From positions 1 to 28,018 of the IMG/VR virus record IMGVR_UViG_3300044994_000178: a stretch of DNA of 28,018 nt; one strand, 5' to 3'. Positions within the stretch are counted from its first letter, which is position 1. Every line of letters begins with the position of its first letter. The stretch comes from a virus. Shown here piece after piece: positions 15,709 through 24,064 of this stretch. Position numbers and translations under genes: made by a program. Under the pieces are notes generated by a model. It made no database searches. It saw only the letters and a program-made list of their open reading frames with translations, and was not told where the DNA came from.

Positions 15709-15933
15709 TTACTTGAATTTGATAAGCGTGTCAGGAGCCGTACGAATCGTCTCAAGCACCGCTTCGCAGTAAAGGGCCTCGCCCTGCGCCCTATGGCACG
15801 GAGCCCCTTCTGACCGCAACGAGAGCTTGACCGCGTTCAGCATGTCTTCCTGTATCGCCTCGACGAAAACCTTGAAGTCCGAGTTACCGCGCAGGTTCGT
15901 CAGCGCCTGCGTGAGTTCCTTAGTCGGTTTCAC
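15709..15933 (-). CDS. Small phage protein, unknown
   Basis: This 74-residue protein uses a GTG start at 15933 that abuts the upstream TGA. It is predicted helical: TKELTQALTNLRGNSDFKVF followed by VEAIQEDMLNAVKLSLRSEG. It contains two Cys (PCHRAQGEALYCEAV). Small proteins of this shape are common between portal and scaffold genes of podoviruses, but I cannot name one. The gene is likely real because it fills the gap with minimal overlap. Confidence 0.65.
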   Translation of the reverse strand: MKPTKELTQALTNLRGNSDFKVFVEAIQEDMLNAVKLSLRSEGAPCHRAQGEALYCEAVLETIRTAPDTLIKFK

Positions 15934-16149
15934 TCAGCCACCGGCTTTGTGCTTACCGCCACCGTGTCCCATCGAAACGCCAGACGTCCGATCGATCGGC
16001 AGATCGCGGTTGCCCTTCGTATCGCCGATGAACTTGCTGCTGGGGCGACCGGCATGGCCTTCACCGGAACCGCCGTGGTTCATCTGGGTGAGGTTGTGAT
16101 TCATGTCACGATTGCCCTTTGTGTCGCCAATGAACTTACTGCCCTTCAT
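15934..16149 (-). CDS. Small Gly/His-rich protein with duplicated SKFIGDTKGNRD
   Basis: This 71-residue protein uses the ATG at 16149 with AGGAG upstream; a longer in-frame start at 16188 lacks this site. Residues about 3-14 and 40-51 are the same twelve-residue unit, SKFIGDTKGNRD, separated by a Gly/His/Asn-rich linker. The end, SMGHGGGKHKAGG, is Gly/His/Lys-rich. Repeated, low-complexity, basic composition fits a flexible nucleic-acid- or capsid-associated peptide. No named family is recognised. Confidence 0.68.
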   Translation of the reverse strand: MKGSKFIGDTKGNRDMNHNLTQMNHGGSGEGHAGRPSSKFIGDTKGNRDLPIDRTSGVSMGHGGGKHKAGG

Positions 16150-16227
16150 GTATGAAACTCTCCTAGCACGTGTGTGGAGGGGAACCATGTAATTCGGAGC
16201 GTACCCGAATCGGAGACTATTGACAAA

Positions 16228-16458
16228 TCAGCACTTGTGGTTCTTGACCAGCTTCGACGCCTTGCCACGGGAGACATACCCCCCGTCCTTGTAGCCGCGC
16301 ACAGCCTTACGCTCGATATCGTCGATCTGCTTCGCGCGACCCTGAATCGCCGCGCCAGCGCCACGGTTCTGGACAGCATGAACGCCCTTACCCATAAGTC
16401 CAAGCGCGCGATCCTTTACAGCCTCGAGGTACGAAGCTTTGTACTCTTTGTCCTTCAT
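16228..16458 (-). CDS. Small basic DGG-motif phage protein
   Basis: This 76-residue protein has AGGAG six bases before the ATG. It is Lys/Arg/Gly-rich and mostly helical (EYKASYLEAVKDRALGLMGK), ending YKDGGYVSRGKASKLVKNHK. The DGG(Y/R/M) tail segment is similar to the ADGG segments of the two leftmost virion proteins in this window. Its location between portal and scaffold implies a packaged or assembly protein. Function is not assignable. Confidence 0.68.
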   Translation of the reverse strand: MKDKEYKASYLEAVKDRALGLMGKGVHAVQNRGAGAAIQGRAKQIDDIERKAVRGYKDGGYVSRGKASKLVKNHKC

Positions 16459-16467
16459 ACTGCACTC

Positions 16468-16725
16468 CTATCGTTTACGTGCTGTGTTCGTTTTCGGGTT
16501 GTACCGATAGTCACTCGGACGACCACCTCGGTCCTTTGCAGCGCGATCTTTCGCACGCTCGCTGGCCGTCATACGATCCCGTGAACGTCCTTCTGGCGTC
16601 AGCTTGCCGCTGGCGTCAAGATGCCCACGTTTTTTGAGGATCGCTATAGCCATGCCTTCTGATCCGGTCTGGGCAGAGAGGCGGTCTACCAGCGAATTAC
16701 GCCCCATGTGTTTTTGTGTTGCCAC
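16468..16725 (-). CDS. Small conserved phage protein beside portal (MGRNSLVDRL-type)
   Basis: This 85-residue protein uses a GTG start at 16725, one base after the portal stop, with GGAGG placed in the portal's last codons. The longer open frame extending to 17124 overlaps portal coding and is rejected. The sequence begins MATQKHMGRNSLVDRLSAQT, then AIAILKKRGHLDASGKLTPEG, then ASERAKDRAAKDRGGRPSDY and a basic end. I have seen very similar small proteins downstream of portals in other podoviruses, with no described function. A basic, helical, Lys/Arg-rich protein might bind DNA or portal. Confidence 0.75.
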   Translation of the reverse strand: MATQKHMGRNSLVDRLSAQTGSEGMAIAILKKRGHLDASGKLTPEGRSRDRMTASERAKDRAAKDRGGRPSDYRYNPKTNTARKR

Positions 16726-16726
16726 C

Positions 16727-18826
16727 TCAACCTCCCGCCCGCATTCCGGGGCGTCCGGTTGCGTTGTTTGACATCTGCCCTTCAATCGGCTCGCGCACCG
16801 CTTCCGGGCCTGCGCGCCCTTCCTGTGGCGCAGGTTGCTGGTTGGCGTCTGGAACGCCGCCCGGGGCTCCCGGAGCCGCCTGCTGGGCCATAGCCGCCAT
16901 AGCCTGCCTGAGCGTATCCTCGTCAGGTACGACATTGCCCGGAAGTCCAAGCTCGCCCGCGACAGAACGCAGTACCGCTGCGCGACCGGGAACGCCCATA
17001 ATCTGCATGTCGATCGGATTGGCAGTGAGTTGCAAGAACTCCAGCTGCCTGAGCCGTTCCTGTTCGCGCTTCTGGGCGTACGTGACACCTTTGACAGCAA
17101 TCTGCTCATCGCCTCGCAAAACACCCGGAATTGTGAGCATGACCATTTCGTAGAGCGTTTCGATCAACGGTTGAACTACGTCCCGGTCGATTGTCGCGGC
17201 GACGTTCTGCAGCGTCTTCGACGCATTGCCCATCAGCATCGCAAGACCGGATGCGGTGCGGCCAGCGCCACCTACGCGCTCATTGCCCATCATGTACCGT
17301 GGGATTGCAGAAGCTTCATCGCCCATCTGCGAAAACTTCTCGAGCACGGTAAGAAGAACGTCCGCGTTCGACTGTGGCTGGAAAAAGTCGATAGGCCTGA
17401 ACCCGGCCGCAGAAAGCATCGGATCGATGCTCACGTGCCAACGCTTCCACGGGAAAAGGTCGTCAGTCTCACCGGGCTGCAAAACCTCGTCATTGACAAT
17501 CACTTGCGGTCCTGAAGAGATTGCAAGGTTGTTGACGAGCGCCCGAAGCGCCGCGTTCGACACCGATTGAATGTCTTCCAGCAAGTCTGGAAGCGCGTTG
17601 CCCGACATGGAGCCGGGGACCTTTTCGAAGTTGGTCAGATAATACGGCGGGCGTTGGCGCGTGGAGGGGTTGATCTGAGCTTTAATGACGAACCGGTCAA
17701 TCAACCATGCCTGAATACTGTACTCCTGCATGGGGTCTTGCACTTGCTCCGGCGACATACCCCAGTCGAGTAGAGTCTGCCCGCTAACAGACCCGTGGTA
17801 TTCCGCAGTGTCAATCAGCTGAGTGCTTGTACGCGGCCACTGCTCGCGCTCTTCCATACGCGCGCGCTCAGCATCCGTTGCGTCCCACCATTCACGAAAA
17901 CCGCTATCGCTGAAACGCGTAAGGATCTGGTCAATGGCCGCCGAATCGTAACCGGGTAGATTCTTCACTGCGATCAACTCGGCCCGAGTGAGGCGGATAC
18001 GCTCTATGAACTCCGACTCCATAACATTGCTCGAACCGGGCGACCAGTAGAGATCGAACGGCGAGACACGGTACCAGAACATCTTAGGACGCTGGACCTT
18101 AGTCGCTACACCATTCACCCACCTCAGAGTTGACTGGTTGCGGACGACCGGGCCTTTAATGCACGCAAAGGGGAATATCGGAAGGTCTATCAAAAACTCA
18201 GCAAACGCTTCGTAGAAATTACCTTCTACCAGATAGTCATCAAGACGCTCGGTAGCACGTGCTGCCTCTTTCTCGGCTTGCTTCTTTGCAGCAGTCTCGG
18301 CATTTTGCCTGAGCATCGCGACACGATCAGCGATCATCTGCGGATCGACAGGCTGCCCCGACGCTTGGATCGTAGCGACCTCGACTTTCACAAGTTCCTG
18401 TATCGCAGTCTCGATATCATCGGGGACTGTCGGTACGGGAGTGGGTTCAAGTGCCCACGGCCGCTCCGCGTTCAGGTATATGTCGCGAAGAAGTGCAGTG
18501 GCAGAGCGGCATTTGCTTGCCGTCAAGCGAGAGTAGACCGAGCTGCCGCCAAATTTCTTGATCTCCGCCTCAACTGCCGGATCGTACCGGCCTTTGTAAG
18601 TGCGCAGAGCGTTAATAAGTCGCTCGCCAATACCTTCGGTATTCCGGAAGTTCTTCATCTCAGTCATCCGTGTACGGATGTGAGACGCAAGCTGCTTCAT
18701 CTCCGGCTCTGGCTCTTGATCGCGCGCCTGTTGCGCCTGCGCATCAGCAGCATTCAACTGCGCAGGAGTAACGACCCGGATAAGGCCATTCCCTACAGAT
18801 GTGGGGGATACGGGAAGTGCGCCCAA
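16727..18826 (-). CDS. Portal protein, P22-like
   Basis: A frame of 699 residues if started at TTG 18826, which has GAGGG eight bases upstream and reads MGALPVSPTSVGNG. The open frame continues to 19138 but would run through the terminase gene on the other strand, so that extension is rejected. Length fits P22-type portals (about 700). Features include a helical stem-like region and wing segments (PPYYLTNFEKVPGSMSGNAL, LPDLLEDIQSVSNAALRALV), and the strong signature GGAGRTASGLAMLMGNASKT followed by AATIDRDVVQPLIETLYEMV. The C-terminus is Gln/Pro/Gly-rich. The portal is the DNA gate and docking site for terminase. The exact start is uncertain. Confidence 0.88.
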   Translation of the reverse strand: MGALPVSPTSVGNGLIRVVTPAQLNAADAQAQQARDQEPEPEMKQLASHIRTRMTEMKNFRNTEGIGERLINALRTYKGRYDPAVEAEIKKFGGSSVYSRLTASKCRSATALLRDIYLNAERPWALEPTPVPTVPDDIETAIQELVKVEVATIQASGQPVDPQMIADRVAMLRQNAETAAKKQAEKEAARATERLDDYLVEGNFYEAFAEFLIDLPIFPFACIKGPVVRNQSTLRWVNGVATKVQRPKMFWYRVSPFDLYWSPGSSNVMESEFIERIRLTRAELIAVKNLPGYDSAAIDQILTRFSDSGFREWWDATDAERARMEEREQWPRTSTQLIDTAEYHGSVSGQTLLDWGMSPEQVQDPMQEYSIQAWLIDRFVIKAQINPSTRQRPPYYLTNFEKVPGSMSGNALPDLLEDIQSVSNAALRALVNNLAISSGPQVIVNDEVLQPGETDDLFPWKRWHVSIDPMLSAAGFRPIDFFQPQSNADVLLTVLEKFSQMGDEASAIPRYMMGNERVGGAGRTASGLAMLMGNASKTLQNVAATIDRDVVQPLIETLYEMVMLTIPGVLRGDEQIAVKGVTYAQKREQERLRQLEFLQLTANPIDMQIMGVPGRAAVLRSVAGELGLPGNVVPDEDTLRQAMAAMAQQAAPGAPGGVPDANQQPAPQEGRAGPEAVREPIEGQMSNNATGRPGMRAGG

Positions 18827-18906
18827 AAGACGGCCCTCAGTTGATCTGATACAAGTTTGGTGGTACAGAGCACCTGCTGTCAACTGTCTACACAGGAACG
18901 CCAAAA
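18827..18906. promoter_or_regulatory. Divergent control region between portal and terminase
   Basis: Eighty bases separate the divergent portal and small terminase starts. On the plus strand, TTGATC (18841) and TACAGA (18864) are 17 bases apart, a weak sigma70-like pair. On the minus strand, a perfect TTGACA (18883-18878) has no well-spaced -10. AGGAA lies 8 bases before the terminase ATG. The region must hold the start signals for at least one unit, but the promoter calls are weak. Confidence 0.35.
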
Positions 18907-19419
18907 ATGCCTGCCAAGAAAGCTGGCGCACTCGTCGACGCCAAGACTTCCACGCAGGTCGAGGTTCCGGGCACAGAAGTGCCGCTCGACCTTCTATCAC
19001 TGCAGGGGCAGCTCGTCGCTGAGCTGGCTGCCGGCCTATCGGACGCCGCAACGATCCGTAAGCGGTACAACATCTCCGCAAAGCAGTGGGAAATGCTGCG
19101 GGAGAACCAGCTGTTCCGATCGATGCTTGCCGACGCACTTCGGAAGTGGCGCGGCGATACGAACGCGTCTCAGCGCATTACGCTCAAAGCCGAGATGGTG
19201 CTCGAAGACGCCATCCCTGCGTACGACAAAATCATCCACGACCCTGAGTCCGGCCCTGCAGCAAAAATCGAAGCAGGCAAGCTTCTGTCGGCACTTGCTG
19301 GACGCAATGCAAAAGAAAGTGCTCCGAGCGGGGCTGGAAGCGGATTCACGCTGAACATCAACATCGGCGACAAAAAGGGCGTCGTGATCGAAGGCAATTC
19401 GGTGTCGTCGAATGAGTAA
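18907..19419 (+). CDS. terS: Terminase small subunit
   Basis: This 170-residue protein begins MPAKKAGALVDAKTSTQVEV. The central segment LSDAATIRKRYNISAKQWEM (about residues 45-64) is helix-turn-helix-like, as in small terminase subunits that recognise the packaging site. A helical oligomerisation-type region follows (RITLKAEMVLEDAIPAYDKI, KIEAGKLLSALAGR), and a Gly/Ser-rich tail with FTLNINIGDKKGV that may contact portal or large subunit. It overlaps the large subunit gene by 8 bases (ATGAGTAA). Length is typical. No ATPase motif, as expected for TerS. Confidence 0.85.
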   Translation: MPAKKAGALVDAKTSTQVEVPGTEVPLDLLSLQGQLVAELAAGLSDAATIRKRYNISAKQWEMLRENQLFRSMLADALRKWRGDTNASQRITLKAEMVLEDAIPAYDKIIHDPESGPAAKIEAGKLLSALAGRNAKESAPSGAGSGFTLNINIGDKKGVVIEGNSVSSNE

Positions 19420-20815
19420 CGTTGTCTCCTACAATGCACCCCCGACAATCTCGCAATTCATGCTCGACGATGAGCACGAAGTTCGACTGATTCTCGGGCC
19501 GTATGGCTCTGGCAAAACAACTGGGTGCATCATGGAGCTTGCCCGTCGCATGTTGGAAGAATATCCAGATGCGAAAGGAGTTCGGCACACGCGTTTCGTA
19601 ATCGTCCGTAACACTGCACAGCAGCTTCGTCAGACCATCCTCGAAGACATCCGCAAGTGGCTGCAGCCTGTGATGCAATACAAGGTCACAGACTCGACCA
19701 TCGTGTTCGACTTCGTACACCCGACTCAAGGACGCATTCGCTCGGACTGGATGATGATCCCGCTCGACAAGCCAGAAGACCAGCAGCGCCTTCTGTCGCT
19801 GAACATCACTGGCGCATGGGTGTCGGAGTTCCGTGAAATCCCAATCTCCACAGTCGAAGCTCTGCTCGGACGCGTCGGCCGTTTCAGACCGCTTGGCGTC
19901 TCGAAAAACAAATGGTGCGGAATCATTGGCGAGTCTAACCCGCCAGACGAAGACAGCGATTGGTTCAAAAAGCTCGAGATCGAGAAACCGCGCAACTGGG
20001 CACTCTACAAACAACCCGGTGGCATGGACCCCAACGCGGAGAACCGTGAAAACCTCCGCGAGAACTACTACGAAAGCCTAATCGAAGCAAACAGTGCCGA
20101 TTGGGTCGACGTTCACGTTCACGCAAAGTACGGGAAGTCACTCTCAGGACAAGCTGTATGGCGCGCAAGTTTCCGCCAAGATTTCCATGTGACCTACAAC
20201 GACGTCAAGCCTATACCGGGACGTCCGTTGATGATTGGTCAAGACTTCGGCCGCACGCCAGCGTCACTGATCGCGCAGATCGACGCGCGTGGGCGTCTTG
20301 TAGTCTTCAGGGAGATCACGACAAAAGACTCCGGCATCGAACAGTTTGCGGTCAGCGACATCAAACCGACACTATTCGCGCACTTTCCGGGATTCTCGAA
20401 CTTCATGATCGGAGACCCATCCGGAGCGTTCAAAAGTCAAATCTCGGAAGAAAGCGCGTTTGACGTTTTGAAGCGTCTTGGGTTCAAGATTTACCCTGCT
20501 CCGACCAACGACATTGATCCACGCCTTCGTGCGGTCGAGCAGCTCTTTCTTCGCCAGATCGACGGTGGGCCAGCAATTCTGATTTGTGGGCATGGATGTC
20601 CGCAACTTGTTCAAGCGCTCAAATTCAACTATCGCTACAGGCGCAAGAAAGATGGAAACCTCGAAGAAGGCCCGGAAAAGACCCACCCATGGTCAGATCT
20701 TGCCGATTGCCTGCAGTACCTTGCGCTTGGAATGACGAACAACTACATCGGCAAGAAACTCGAGCGCGCCACGGTGCAGAGGCGGCCGAAACCATCAGTA
20801 GTCGGATGGACCTAA
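19412..20815 (+). CDS. terL: Terminase large subunit (packaging ATPase-nuclease)
   Basis: This 467-residue protein has a Walker A LGPYGSGKTT at residues 28-37 and a Walker B plus catalytic Glu in GAWVSEFREIP (about 134-144). The RuvC-like nuclease domain shows the expected acidic residues in IGQDFGRTPAS (Asp278), MIGDPSGAF (Asp335) and HPWSDLADCLQYLALG (Asp429/432). TerL pumps DNA through the portal and cuts the concatemer. Length is usual. It follows the small subunit with translational coupling and ends convergently to a glycosyltransferase gene; both stop codons lie within the same CTAA at 20812-20815. No intein or frameshift is seen. Confidence 0.95.
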   Translation: MSNVVSYNAPPTISQFMLDDEHEVRLILGPYGSGKTTGCIMELARRMLEEYPDAKGVRHTRFVIVRNTAQQLRQTILEDIRKWLQPVMQYKVTDSTIVFDFVHPTQGRIRSDWMMIPLDKPEDQQRLLSLNITGAWVSEFREIPISTVEALLGRVGRFRPLGVSKNKWCGIIGESNPPDEDSDWFKKLEIEKPRNWALYKQPGGMDPNAENRENLRENYYESLIEANSADWVDVHVHAKYGKSLSGQAVWRASFRQDFHVTYNDVKPIPGRPLMIGQDFGRTPASLIAQIDARGRLVVFREITTKDSGIEQFAVSDIKPTLFAHFPGFSNFMIGDPSGAFKSQISEESAFDVLKRLGFKIYPAPTNDIDPRLRAVEQLFLRQIDGGPAILICGHGCPQLVQALKFNYRYRRKKDGNLEEGPEKTHPWSDLADCLQYLALGMTNNYIGKKLERATVQRRPKPSVVGWT

Positions 20816-21528
20816 CGATAGTACTCTTCTATCCACGGGCATTTGCGCTTTGCAGACGGCGACCACGGGTCTGTATGCCCATTAAAAAATACGATACGCG
20901 CGTGTTTCGGTAGCATGTAATCGTACTGTCTCAAATCGCACCGATATGACAAAACGCCGTCAGCGCTCGTCCAGCGCGGTTCTCCGGGAAGGATATAACT
21001 GAGCCAAGCCTGATCAGATCCGTGATATCCAGCCCGCTGCGCAAGACGTGGCGACTCGATGGGGTCGAACTCAGTCCAGACTTTCGTGCGCGTACCTGAA
21101 CGAAGAAGCCACATCGAGCCGTTGTACGGGGTAGTCCGAGAAGCATCGCCCCAGAACACTACATCTTCTGGACGATCCCACAACGGCGCACAATCACCTG
21201 TAATGACCGTATCCAAATCAAGTGACAAAAACCGATCGTTCCCGATGATCTCTACAGCTTCAAGCGAAAACAGCTTGAGCCGACGATAGCAGCTCGGATT
21301 GTAAATGCCATGCGGACTGTCTATATGCGCTAAGTCTTTCCAAAGCGGAATTACGCGCACAGCACTGTCCAAATCTTTCCAATTATCAGTAATGCAAATG
21401 AACTCATGCTCGCCCGCGTAGTTACGCGCAACCATGCGCTGTAGCGTATTTACATGGTCTGCACTGAATTGACTGCGGTATTGATGCCGTGGAGTCCATT
21501 TCCAGCAGATCACGCTAAGCTTCGCCAC
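20812..21528 (-). CDS. Glycosyltransferase, GT-A type with DLD motif
   Basis: This 238-residue protein uses a GTG start 21528 preceded by GGAAGAA. It begins with a GT-A-like strand LSVICWKWTPRHQYRSQFSA, followed by NYAGEHEFICITDN. The metal/nucleotide-binding DxD is DLDTVITGD at about residues 99-107, with SLEAVEIIGNDRFLSLD before it. NGSMWLLRSGTRTKVWTEFD is like GT8-type or phage capsid glycosyltransferases. It is the last gene of the accessory operon, overlapping the upstream GT by 14 bases. Donor sugar and acceptor cannot be read. The protein lacks membrane helices, so it should act in the cytoplasm. Confidence 0.8.
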   Translation of the reverse strand: MAKLSVICWKWTPRHQYRSQFSADHVNTLQRMVARNYAGEHEFICITDNWKDLDSAVRVIPLWKDLAHIDSPHGIYNPSCYRRLKLFSLEAVEIIGNDRFLSLDLDTVITGDCAPLWDRPEDVVFWGDASRTTPYNGSMWLLRSGTRTKVWTEFDPIESPRLAQRAGYHGSDQAWLSYILPGEPRWTSADGVLSYRCDLRQYDYMLPKHARIVFFNGHTDPWSPSAKRKCPWIEEYYR

Positions 21529-22321
21529 TAACTTCTTCCTTTATCTTGGGAAAGAAAATCTCTTCGTACTCAACGCGAATCGGATTTACCGAGCGCATGT
21601 CGCCAAGCACGCGCTTGCGGTCAAACGCGGCACGGTATTTCTTTTGCCACTCGTCACGATCCAAGTCCCGTGTATCCGCATCCTCGATGACCGGCTCACC
21701 GTCGCGTTTCCGCCGTCCGTACCCGATAAGCACGACATCGTTCATATGCTCGACAGGCGCAACGATATTTAGCTGACGACGAAACTCGCCGTCGCCACCA
21801 TAACCACCGCCATACCCGCCTGTAAGGTCGAGGTCGTATCCGTTTACCTGCCAGTATGCCGCGTGTTTCACGAGAAACGTATTCGGATGCACCTTGCGCT
21901 CGGTGTAATCTGGAGCAAACACACGCTCGAATGTGTAATGCCGTCCGGGGTCCAGCTTTTTCTCCAGCATCGTCAGCGCCATCTCAGGTGTCATGACGAT
22001 GTCGATGTCGCTCATGAACAGCCACGGATTGTCGCCCTTTTGCCCCGCCTCGAACGCGCCAATGTTGCGACACTGATGCATGTTCCACGGCAGCCGTTTT
22101 TTAACGCGAAAAAGCTGCTTCCGAAGTTTGCAGTCTTTGAGAATGTCGAACGCAGGAGCCTTAGAGCTGCAGTCGTCAACGACGATAAGCTTGATCGCAG
22201 CGCGCAGCCGCCCCGCACACCGGTTCCAATTCTCGACCTGCAAGGCGAGCATGGTTGGGTTCTCGTAGTACGGATAAATCATGCACACCTGTGGCAGCGG
22301 TGTAAGCTCGATCTCGGTCAT
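21515..22321 (-). CDS. Glycosyltransferase family 2-like (galactosyltransferase-type C-terminus)
   Basis: This 268-residue protein starts with an ATGA overlap. It has the GT2 layout: VCMIYPYYENPTMLALQVEN, then LIVVDDCSSKAP (nucleotide-sugar site), NMHQCRNIGAFEAGQKGDNP, the LFMSDIDIVMTPEMAL DxD motif, and a C-terminal NGYDLDLTGGYGGGYGGDGE segment as in galactosyltransferase-C domains, where the D/E residue of GGDGEF is the likely base. These enzymes build polysaccharides or decorate proteins. It is coupled to flanking surface-chemistry genes. Confidence 0.88.
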   Translation of the reverse strand: MTEIELTPLPQVCMIYPYYENPTMLALQVENWNRCAGRLRAAIKLIVVDDCSSKAPAFDILKDCKLRKQLFRVKKRLPWNMHQCRNIGAFEAGQKGDNPWLFMSDIDIVMTPEMALTMLEKKLDPGRHYTFERVFAPDYTERKVHPNTFLVKHAAYWQVNGYDLDLTGGYGGGYGGDGEFRRQLNIVAPVEHMNDVVLIGYGRRKRDGEPVIEDADTRDLDRDEWQKKYRAAFDRKRVLGDMRSVNPIRVEYEEIFFPKIKEEVSGEA

Positions 22322-22929
22322 TTGGACGCCTCAGTGACGAACTGCTGGAATGTCAGGATGGGGAATGACTTGATCGCCGTGCGAGACGAGACGTTGAACA
22401 CTTTTGTCCCCACCTGCTCGAACTGCCGCGCAACAGAGTCGAACTGCGCCGCCCATTCTGCATATTTTCCCGGTTTCGTAGCACCGTCCGCCCGTGCCCA
22501 CGGATAGGGGTCGTGCCAGTACGGCTCTCCTTTAGGGCCTTTGCACATGTCGAAGCCAAACAAGAAAATCTTGTTGGGCCTGCGCTGATACGCGTAACTG
22601 AGCGCACACATGCCGCTGTTCGTACCGTTGAAAGTGACCCCTGTATCGACCATCTTGACCGACTTGTGGTTGCACTCGAACTGCAGGCGGCGAGGATGGT
22701 ACGGCAGGTTTTTGTCGGCCCCACGGCGAACCCACAGGTCTGCACCCGGATGCTTGAGAAAAAAGTCCCGCGCACGATGCTCGGCCCAGAGCCTGTCCAT
22801 CGTGATGCCGACATTGACTTGGCACAGGACAGCCGACTCGTTCACGCCCACCACCCAGCCGTATTCGCGAAAGTCGACGTCAGCGAACTCCTTGAAGCTC
22901 CAACCGCCGCCGATCACGATCACCCTCAT
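22318..22929 (-). CDS. DUF115/GT42-like protein (putative glycosyltransferase)
   Basis: This 203-residue protein with ATGA couplings at both ends begins MRVIVIGGGWSFKEFADVDF, a Rossmann-like start with a Gly-rich turn. Later segments are FNGTNSGMCALSYAYQRRPN and KIFLFGFDMCKGP, then a His/Trp-rich stretch, and KVFNVSSRTAIKSFP at the end. The order (GxGxS near the start, NSG, then a KIFLFGFD strand, then NxSxxSxI/KxFP) resembles DUF115 and GT42 sialyltransferase-like proteins found in surface-glycan loci. Similarity is by pattern only, so the substrate is unknown. Confidence 0.65.
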   Translation of the reverse strand: MRVIVIGGGWSFKEFADVDFREYGWVVGVNESAVLCQVNVGITMDRLWAEHRARDFFLKHPGADLWVRRGADKNLPYHPRRLQFECNHKSVKMVDTGVTFNGTNSGMCALSYAYQRRPNKIFLFGFDMCKGPKGEPYWHDPYPWARADGATKPGKYAEWAAQFDSVARQFEQVGTKVFNVSSRTAIKSFPILTFQQFVTEASK

Positions 22930-23477
22930 GGAGCCTCACCCGCAACAACAAGACGTCCGCGTTTCTCGAGAACGCGCCATCTCCACTCTGAAAAAGTATG
23001 CTCCAGTTTCTCGAGCCACCACATGGGCGGCTTTACCGTGATGTGCGTATTGCGCCCATCCGGAAGCGAGGACTTGCTCAAATTGCAGTCGATGTTGAAA
23101 AACGCCCCGTAAAGCGCCCGATCGCGGATGACGTGCAGAGTCTCGTCGACAAACTGTTCCTCGACATGCTCCATCACGTCGGTGCAAACGACGTAGTCGA
23201 CCTGCGCATTGAGCAACTCGTCCTTCCCGCGCACGCCGGGGTCGTACTCAAAGATCGTAATCCCCGGCACCACCTCTTCCATTTTCGTCTTGAACGTGCC
23301 ACGCCCGCAGCCGAAGTCGAGTATCGTCTTGATCTCGCAGTTCTTGCTGGCGCACAACCTCGACAACTCATCGAGCACGTACGGTACCCAAGAGTGCCCG
23401 GTGCCGCCCCACGGCCGCTTGTCATGTTTCTCCGTGAGGAGTTTCTTGTAGCCGATCGAGATCAACCTCGAGTCCAT
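22926..23477 (-). CDS. Class I SAM-dependent methyltransferase
   Basis: This 183-residue protein's start is the ATG at 23477 (MDSRLISIGYKKLL), with GTGAGG upstream; the in-frame ATG 25 codons further up lies inside the neighbouring methyltransferase frame and has no such site. Motif I is TILDFGCGRGTFKTKMEE (about residues 50-67), followed by ITIFEYDPGV (motif II acidic) and VDYVVCTDVMEHVEEQFVDE (motif IV/post-IV). This is the small Methyltransf_11/23 architecture used for small molecules, sugars and lipids rather than DNA base methylases. No target-recognition domain or DPPY/PCQ motif is visible. It overlaps the neighbour by 16 bases. Confidence 0.85.
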   Translation of the reverse strand: MDSRLISIGYKKLLTEKHDKRPWGGTGHSWVPYVLDELSRLCASKNCEIKTILDFGCGRGTFKTKMEEVVPGITIFEYDPGVRGKDELLNAQVDYVVCTDVMEHVEEQFVDETLHVIRDRALYGAFFNIDCNLSKSSLPDGRNTHITVKPPMWWLEKLEHTFSEWRWRVLEKRGRLVVAGEAP

Positions 23478-24064
23478 CTGAGCCTCACGTGTTTTTTGCC
23501 GCGCTCGAGCAAGACGGGTTTGCCAAGCAGTCCGCACAACTGCTCGAGCCACAGTGGTTTCGTCGCCCGCACGTCGAAGATGAATACCGTGCCCGGATGA
23601 CTCATCTCCGTCAAGATGTCGAAGTAAGTGGTTGGGGGGATGTGAAAGCAGTAAGCCGCAAAGCTCACGATCAAGTCGTACTGCACGGCTGGATAGGGGC
23701 GCGGATAGTACACATGCGCATTCTGCACCCCGTTTGCCGCCAAGAAGTCGAGTGTGACACTTGCGTTGTTGAACGTCGAAGCGTGCGACCTTACGACTGG
23801 TGGGTCTTCCAACCCATCAAGAATGTGCACGCTAGGAGCACTGTAAAGGCGACTAAGGAGTATATCGACACCACCAAGACCGCCACCAATATCAAGCATA
23901 GCCTGACAATGAGCCGGAAGATGTGGTCGAACATTCTCGACAATCCCCCCAATAGACTCCGCATATGCACGCTCCCACGCTTTACGGTCGTGCCTGTGAT
24001 CCGAGATCTCGCCCCTTTGGATGGAAAGATACTCGAAGTGCTCGTCGTTGATGACGAAACTCAT
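23462..24064 (-). CDS. Putative SAM-dependent (sugar-type) methyltransferase
   Basis: This 200-residue protein begins MSFVINDEHFEYLSIQRGEI; the ATGA overlap with the glycosyltransferase fixes the start. Motif I, MLDIGGGLGGVDILLSRLY (about 55-73), has the DxGGGxGG glycine loop, followed by SVHILDGLEDPPV and a YDLIVSFAAYCFHIPPTTYF segment, as in class I methyltransferases of surface-polysaccharide clusters. A C-terminal basic end (RGKKHVRLRWTRG) follows. It probably methylates a sugar or intermediate made by its neighbours. That target is inferred from context only. Confidence 0.78.
   Translation of the reverse strand: MSFVINDEHFEYLSIQRGEISDHRHDRKAWERAYAESIGGIVENVRPHLPAHCQAMLDIGGGLGGVDILLSRLYSAPSVHILDGLEDPPVVRSHASTFNNASVTLDFLAANGVQNAHVYYPRPYPAVQYDLIVSFAAYCFHIPPTTYFDILTEMSHPGTVFIFDVRATKPLWLEQLCGLLGKPVLLERGKKHVRLRWTRG

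Noticed and set aside
16186-16225. Promoter-like TTGTCA-17-TACGCT on the minus strand with a small ATTCGG/CCGAAT hairpin
   Set aside because: Only a 3/6 -10 match and a short stem without T run; not distinguishable from chance.
18878-18883. Perfect TTGACA on the minus strand before the portal
   Set aside because: No -10-like hexamer at 16-18 bases; kept only as a note in the control region.
18827-19138. N-terminal extension of the portal frame
   Set aside because: It would run through the small terminase gene on the opposite strand, is Arg/Cys-rich and shadow-like, and has no ribosome site; a TTG at 18826 with GAGGG fits better.
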